A stretch of 64,000 nt of DNA from Trifolium pratense (lineage: Eukaryota > Streptophyta > Magnoliopsida > Fabales > Fabaceae): the NCBI RefSeq assembly GCF_020283565.1, contig NC_060062.1, positions 57,434,439 to 57,498,438 on the forward strand. The letters are read 5' to 3'. Of the stretch, positions 58,325-64,000 are shown one piece after another. Under the pieces are notes generated by a model. The model was not told the DNA's origin and did no database searches. It was given only the letters and a program-made list of their open reading frames with translations. The position numbers were made by a program, and so were the translations under genes. How positions within the stretch are numbered: the stretch's first letter is position 1; each line of letters begins with the position of its first letter.

Positions 58325-61171
58325 CACTACTACAAAAATAGGTGTTTAATAGCATTTTTTTTAACTTTTAACATCGCTTAAAAACGCTATGACTGAATCC
58401 GCTATTATAGGTCTGGGTGCCTATAATAGCGTTTAAAAACGCTGTCAAATATGTACTTTTAATATCGGTTTTTACAAAAAGCGAATGTTGTATCTTCCTG
58501 CGTGCGACCAAAGACGCTTTCGGAGACAAGTTTCGATAGCGCTTTTTTGTAAAAGCGCTGTTATATATAATCTATAATAGCGCCCGCGTTTATAAAACGC
58601 TATTATAATTCGTTGTCTGGACTAACATTTAATAGCGCCAGTGTAAAAAACGCTATTGTATATCTGTATATTTTTTTTTTTTTACTAATCCTGACCCTTT
58701 TTTTTAAACAATAAATTGCATTTTTTTTGTTTGACAACTTGCTCTTGAACTTTTAAAATATATAGCACCAATATATATACTTTCAAAATATATATTATCA
58801 AATTTTTTTAAAAAATAGTGTTGTACCACACAAGCTCTAATAAAATAAAAACTCTTGTAATACATTCATTTCATAAATAAAATCAATCCGACTACAAGAC
58901 AAATCCGAATTGAATAGTGCAAACACAAAAACCACTACAAAAGAGATATTGTCAAACTTTGACCATAGCTTCTAATGAGAAAATCAATGACAAATTTTAG
59001 TACAAAACACAAAAACCACTACAAAAGATAGTCAAACTCTAGCCCTACTTTCTTCCGCGACCTGTCACTTGATGAGAACCGCCCACTTCATCGAAAAAGG
59101 AAGCCCTCAAACTACCTGTATATATAAATGTACAAGAAATTAGGCATTTGCTTGATAATACATCATTTGGCAGCATATAACTTGTCTTTCTCTCTTAGAA
59201 ACCACACAAATTCAACATACGCCTCAAAGTAGCATAAAAACATTGCTAAAGTATTGCAACTCAGGATCTCGCGTCATGTCACTAACGCGCTTAGGCAGCA
59301 TGCTCATAATTCATCCTAGTTTCAAGAGGAAAAATAGTATGACCTTGGGGACATTATGATTATCCCAATTACTCTAAAATTTGACAATGGATGTGTAAAT
59401 TCAAGAATACCAACTACATTTTCTACCAAGCACAACAGTCATGTCAGAATATATTTGAATAATTAAATATTTATAGGATACAACTTACCAATTAATGATC
59501 AACTATTATTTTTGCAGTCTCTTTGCATCATTGATAACATCTTCAACCATATGGGTAGCCCACTCCTCCTTCACCTCATCTAGCTTCTCTTTAGAGTATG
59601 TAGAATGTCTATGGCGAGAAAAATACTTCAAATATAAAAGTAACACAAAATTGAGTCAGAATTGAATTACACTACATTTTATATACCTAGCTACTGTTTG
59701 GATTTGTTGTCTAAATCCAACTTCTAGAATATATATATTTACTACTATAAGGCATCTAATTTCAATCATATACTAGTGTGGTTCATCTTAGGAGAACTAT
59801 GAATGCTGCTGCACGTGCCTTAGTTGGTATAGCTTAGGCTTTAGAAGTTTAAACACAAATTGCAAACCACCCCTAGAAAAACCAGTACACTAATCACTGT
59901 AACATAGTGGAAAAACCAGAAAACCAGATCTTTCCCAACAGCAAAAAAAACGCAGACCAGCACGATTGCACAAACACCTTCAATTCCGCATCACCGACGC
60001 ATACACATTACTTCCGCATCACCGACGAATACATATTATAGTAACGATGGTCCTCTTGTTTTTGGACTCAATTAAACTACTCAGCCATAATAATTATAAT
60101 AATAGTAAACAAAGCAATATTCATTATTTTCATTATACTGGTGCAGGAAACAATTAATAAAGTAGTAACAATAAAACGCACGCACCGTAGCAATATTCAC
60201 AATTTGGAATTTGACATATTAAGAGGAACAGTAGCGATCAAATTAATTTGAAACAATAATCAATTGTAACAAGTAAACAAGGTAAACACGGTGCTGTATC
60301 AAAATAACAGGACGATGAACAATTTTGCAAATTTAATTTTCAATTTTGCAAATCAATTTTCTAACTTAAATCAATTTGCAAAATAACAGGTCTTCTAACT
60401 TAAATCAATTTTGCAAATTTAATTTTCTCAGACATCTATAATGTAAGCATATAACATAACCATACCTTAATAACCACGGTTTGAGTTGTGACGGCACCAC
60501 GATGAACAAGTACGACTTCCAAAAAATTGAATTGCTGGGTATATGGTGGAGAGAAGAGGATTTATGGGTTATGGGTTGGGCTCACAGTGATTTCTGGGTT
60601 CTTGGAGATTAGGGTTAACAGTTGGGTTCAAGCAATTAGATTGGAGGAAGATGAACATGAACGGTTTCTATGGATTCCTTAGGGTTTGAACTTTGAAGGA
60701 ATTCGATTTCCAATATTAGGGATTTGAGGATCGTGGGTTAAGATTTTTGCAAAGCAACTGATTTTAGTGCAAAGCAACTGATCGCGAGAAAACAAAATCC
60801 TTCACCGCGTATACTGAAATCTGATCTTTGTTTTTATTTTTAATTTTTTTAAAGAAAAAGGGTTTTTCGTCAAAAAAAAAAAGGTTCAAGGGGTCAAGGG
60901 TTCGAAACCCACCCACCACCATTTAAATTAATTTCAAACGCGCGTATACAGCTTTAATAGCGTTTTTTCAAAAGTGCTATCATAATGCTTTTTGTTTTGG
61001 GCTTTAACAGCGGTTTCTTCACAAAGCGCTATAATAAGGTTTGCTGTTTGGAGCTTTTAATAGCGGTTTTCATAAAAACGCTATCATAAGGGCTCCGTTT
61101 TAAGTTTTAATAGCGCTTTCTAAATAAGCGCTATTAAAAGGGCGCTATTAAAACTCAGTTTTGTAGTAGTG
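58325..61171. mobile_element. Non-autonomous CACTA (En/Spm) element
   Basis: 2,847 bp with CACTACTACAAAA at the left, TTTTGTAGTAGTG at the right and the 3-bp duplication AAT (58322-58324 and 61172-61174). Subterminal regions carry about ten short dyads of the type TAATAGCG...CGCTATTA (58350-58660 and 60940-61150). The interior has no intact transposase; one minus-strand stretch at about 59515-59615 keeps an open charged segment (KEKLDEVKEEWATHMVED) resembling plant En/Spm transposase-associated protein. Confidence 0.92.
59515..59615 (-). pseudogene. Possible CACTA-encoded protein remnant
   Basis: About 34 open codons including KEKLDEVKEEWATHMVED and INDAKRLQK; helical and charged. It resembles the plant transposase (Ptta/En/Spm) family from memory, but is too short to be sure. 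Confidence 0.35.
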
Positions 61172-61174
61172 AAT

Positions 61175-61463
61175 TGTGCAAAGCAGACAATCCAACCGCG
61201 TCGTCCCCAGGATAAAACAACCCTGTTCAACACAGAACCGATCAAGTACTGCACTGTAATGATGGGAGAAGGAACACCTTCTTGAATGGTTCTAGAAAAC
61301 CACTCGAAAATTGATACAACAATATCAATCTCACTGATACAACAATATCAGTGCTGGTACAACAATGCCAGTTCACAAAACCAATGAAACACAAAGAATT
61401 GTCTTTGACAAAGAAATAGCACGAGAGCAATATTTTGTGGAATGTTTTTAAGTATATGAATTG
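61175..61463 (-). pseudogene. Copia B leader and partial 5' LTR
   Basis: Nearly identical to 7103-7393 of the shared LTR/leader. Similarity stops at GAATTG (61463), where a hAT-like terminus starts. The remaining roughly 310 bp of LTR (7394-7702) was not found to the right within the window. Confidence 0.75.
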
Positions 61464-61720
61464 TCAGGGCCGGTCCAATCAAATCGGAGACCCTGCTCTA
61501 ATATTAAAAATGGACCCCGACTAAAAAAGACACGATTATTTTAAAAAAAAGTTCATATTCTAATCAATAACTTGAAAAAGTCCTTCTTTAATTCAATTGT
61601 AAATAACATAAAAAATTTGTAAAAGTTTCAAATCTTATTAATAACTTAGAAATAAAAGAGTATTTATAGTTACTTGTTGCAGATCAAAATTCTAAGGAAG
61701 TGTTATAGTATGAAGCATAT
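61464..61720 (+). mobile_element. hAT-like element terminus
   Basis: CAGGGCCGGTCCAATCAAAT directly at the break of the copia LTR; CAGGGCCGG-type ends are typical of plant hAT derivatives. The other end and an 8-bp duplication were not identified. Confidence 0.45.
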
Positions 61721-62330
61721 CATAATCTTAGGAAAGGGAAGTGTATGACTCCAGCTGTAACTTACATGTTGTTGTTGCTATTCATATGGAATGCAAATAG
61801 CTAGCTGAACTAAGACATATGTAATGTACAAATTTATGTTTAAATTTATGAATAAGTTGATTGTTGACCGAGGAATAATGGAAATTTGTTGAAGGCAAAA
61901 CAGTGAGCAAGTGGTGACTAAAGTTTCCAAATCATGTATACTAATTATTCCCACATCGCTTGTATGAGAAATCAGATGATGCTAAAGCCTATATAAAAAC
62001 AAATGTAGTTGTTTATTGTTTAACAAGAAGTGGATGATAGGCGTAAATAAAGTGGTTTGTGCATGCATTTATAGTATCTCATCTCATATATTATTATTTG
62101 GGAGCTTCTAGGGTGAAGTTAGCAAAATCACTTCTTTTATGAAGTATGGTCAACCGTCCAATAGAATGCTAGCTCATGCCACATCAGCAATAGTGTATAA
62201 TGAGGGTGTATGGTGAGTCCTTTATTAAAACTTTTAGTTATTGCACAACAGTCCCCTATAAACTTAATAATAATTTTCTAGTTCACAAATTAAAACAAGT
62301 TTTATTTATCAATTAAACTGGATTAAAATT
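61721..62330. other. Unassigned AT-rich sequence with an snRNA-type promoter motif
   Basis: No coding sequence. Contains the motif pair at 61948-61997 (listed separately) and a stretch at 62100-62225 that looks like a small repeat end (GGGAGCTTCTAGGGTGAAG) but has no identified partner. Confidence 0.4.
61948..61997 (+). promoter_or_regulatory. Upstream sequence element plus TATA box (snRNA-type)
   Basis: TTCCCACATCG (61948-61958) matches the plant snRNA USE (RTCCCACATCG) at 10 of 11 positions, and TATATAAA (61990-61997) follows after 31 nt, near the spacing of Pol II snRNA genes. No snRNA was recognised downstream. Similar motifs occur in some plant LTRs, so this may be a transposon promoter. 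Confidence 0.4.
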
Positions 62331-62379
62331 TACAAAAAAATAAGAAAGTTTTAATATTTAAACAAATTAATTTTGCAAT

Positions 62380-63905
62380 TGAAAACCCTAAATTCTCAAA
62401 TCCATCGTCTTCTTCATTCTCAACCGTATCCTTGCATCTCCTCCATCCATCGAACTCTTCGTATCTCATCCATCGTAACCTTCCCTGTCCATCTACCCCA
62501 TCGTATTCACGTACTCCATTGTACTTGTCTTTCTCCCCCATCTCCTCAGTCGTATTCTTCTTTCTCCTGAATCGCCTACCATCGATGGTATTGTTCATCT
62601 TCCCCTTCGATTAGCAAATTTGTGGTTGTGGTTTATTTTGAGTCGTATGGAAATACAAAAATGTTCGTCTTTCTCCGGTTCGAAACAAGGGTTCAACGTC
62701 GTCGTGGAATTTCACAGGTAAATTAAGTTGATTTTTAATTTTAGTTCGACAATAATTATTGAATTGGGTAATTATACTTAGCCAGAAAACGAACAATTTC
62801 AATTTAGGTTTGTTTTTAAAATTGATGTTGATTTGGGATTAGGGTTGTATTTTGAACTGAATATTATTGGAGTTCTTATCCAGTAACTTATGGAATTGGG
62901 GATTAAGGATTGTATGTTCAAATTATGTAATTGAAGCTGGATTGTATTTCAATTTTTATCCACAAAGATGTATTTTTGGATTAGGGTTGTATTTTAAATT
63001 GGACATGACTAGACCTGAAAATTATTGAATTGGGATTAGGGTTTTTCTGTTTTGAATTGGGAATTTAAATTGAATATTGAAATTAGATTATTTGATTTGA
63101 TTACTGTTATTCAAATTTAATTTGTGTTTCATTATGAAATTTACTGCAGTTAGCAATGAAAGCAATGGGTCAACTGTGATCTTTATACATAAATCATCTG
63201 AGTAGAGAAATGAAACAGAGGAGCTAAACAATTGACAAGTTTGAAGTACAATACAGCCATTGCAAAAGGGCGTTATCATGTGAATGAGGCACAAGACTTA
63301 GCATATGAAATGGTTGACTGTAAAGTTAAGTTAAGTTAAAGCTCATCTAATAAAACTTGCATAGTATGTTATGCTTGAGTTGTATAGAGTAAAATATTTT
63401 GTTACAATACAGGGTTGTTCAATGTAACTTAAGTGATTAAACAAACAATTATTATAATCAATAATGTTACAAAAATTATTATAATTTGTGTTATATGTAT
63501 AATGTATTTGTTATGTAATTTGAGCCTACATTTGACATGCATGATGTTAACAAATGAATACTTTTTAATTTGTTTTATTTGGAAATATCTAATGGTGACA
63601 CAACGGTAAAATTGTGATTCGGTGCTTAATGTAAATAATTGTTATGCGCTATGTGTGTGTTGTTTATAATATTCTAAGCATCCGTTGGTTGATAATTGTG
63701 AGCATGTGTTCATATAGTTGTAGTCACTTCTCATTCTAATTTTTTGAATAATGGCCAGCTAGATTGAGGATTCGATGAAAACTTTAATGTTAATTGTGTT
63801 GTTTGATACTAAGTTAAACTTGCAGATATTAACCAAAGTTTTGTTATTATTTGCAGCATGGTGATTTAGAGATGGATTCAAAAGACGAAGGAGAAGATGT
63901 AAATG
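62380..63905 (+). other. Possible 5' part of a plus-strand gene (UTR exon, intron, start exon)
   Basis: 62380-62717 is CT-rich leader-like sequence (AACCCTAAATTCTCAAATCC...) ending CACAG|GTAAAT. 62718-63856 looks like an AT-rich intron with TTATTATTTGCAG at its end. The next exon (63857-63905) would start translation at 63872 (MDSKDEGEDVN) and end at a GTAAAG donor. No homology was recognised; this is a weak inference. Confidence 0.25.
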
Positions 63906-63963
63906 GTAAAGTTCGTTTTCATTAGCCAAACAAAAGAGGTATGTAATAGTATAAGTCAAAAAA

Positions 63964-64000
63964 CTTATGTGTGTCTGTGTGTGTGTATTTATGTGTGTGT
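63964..64000. repeat. (GT)n microsatellite at the window edge
   Basis: TGTGTGTCTGTGTGTGTGTA-type alternating sequence continuing to the end of the window. Confidence 0.85.

Larger units (their letters stand above)
7150..61463 (-). mobile_element. Copia B: host Ty1/copia element broken by four insertions
   Basis: Minus-strand order from 5' to 3': leader and partial LTR (61175-61463), gag start (58039-58324), gag rest to reverse transcriptase (38527-41400), a second RT piece (17281-17416), RNase H (8222-9127), non-coding 3' region, polypurine tract and 3' LTR (7150-7702). The pieces join in register across target duplications TTTAC, CATCA, CTCAT and AAT. Several frameshifts and stops show the copy is dead. 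The copia clade is not assigned firmly. Confidence 0.85.

Noticed and set aside
62323..62598. 91-codon minus-strand frame with NNTIDGRRFRRKKNTTEEMG
   Set aside because: Opposite strand of a CT-rich, leader-like sequence; its charged composition follows from GA-rich repeats and no domain is seen.

Overview
The window is plant nuclear DNA, very probably from a legume. The legume inference rests on two related giant retrotransposons that have the Ogre signature: LTRs opening with TGTCATACCCCAAATTTTG and a tRNA-Arg-type primer site TGGCGACTTCACTGGGGA. No bacterial, CRISPR or operon features are present. About 95% of the window is transposable element; host gene sequence is confined to the edges.

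Left edge (1-1106): the first two coding exons, on the minus strand, of an ARF-GAP gene of the AGD5/NEVERSHED type, with a microsatellite-rich 5' UTR and promoter. A fold-back element (1107-2364) sits about 370 bp upstream of the ATG and carries a small piece of chloroplast psbC. Directly beside it, in the same TA microsatellite tract, is a FAR1-type Mutator-like element (2384-5576). It has 152-bp terminal repeats, a frameshifted transposase, and a captured EXO70 (exocyst) exon fragment fused to the transposase's truncated end.

Core (5745-61463): a set of nested insertions. The base layer is a minus-strand Ty1/copia element (called B). Its left LTR is shared with a second, truncated copia copy (A), which is itself split by a hAT-like element holding a MITE. 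Copia B is cut by four insertions with clear target duplications: (1) a non-coding Ty3/gypsy element at 9128-17280 (TSD TTTAC); (2) an Ogre-like element at 17417-38526 (TSD CATCA), which contains a second Ogre-like element at 25910-36252 (TSD TAATG); (3) a plus-strand copia element D at 41401-58038 (TSD CTCAT), which contains a young Tekay-type gypsy element at 47385-56264 (TSD GATGA) inserted in the reverse transcriptase YVDD motif; (4) a CACTA element at 58325-61171 (TSD AAT).

The Tekay element has a 1,420-codon gag-pol frame and LTRs of equal length with about three differences by eye; one amber codon cuts its chromodomain. The two Ogre-like elements keep only a shortened gag and no pol. 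They carry long tandem-repeat fields next to the 3' LTR and a conserved set of stem-loops whose paired bases co-vary. Those stem-loops are the most interesting unexplained structure in the window.

Right edge (61464-64000): a hAT-like terminus, a plant snRNA-type upstream element with a TATA box, and a possible but unproven 5' part of a plus-strand gene. All element boundaries come from reading LTR ends, primer sites, polypurine tracts and target duplications by eye; divergence values are hand counts.
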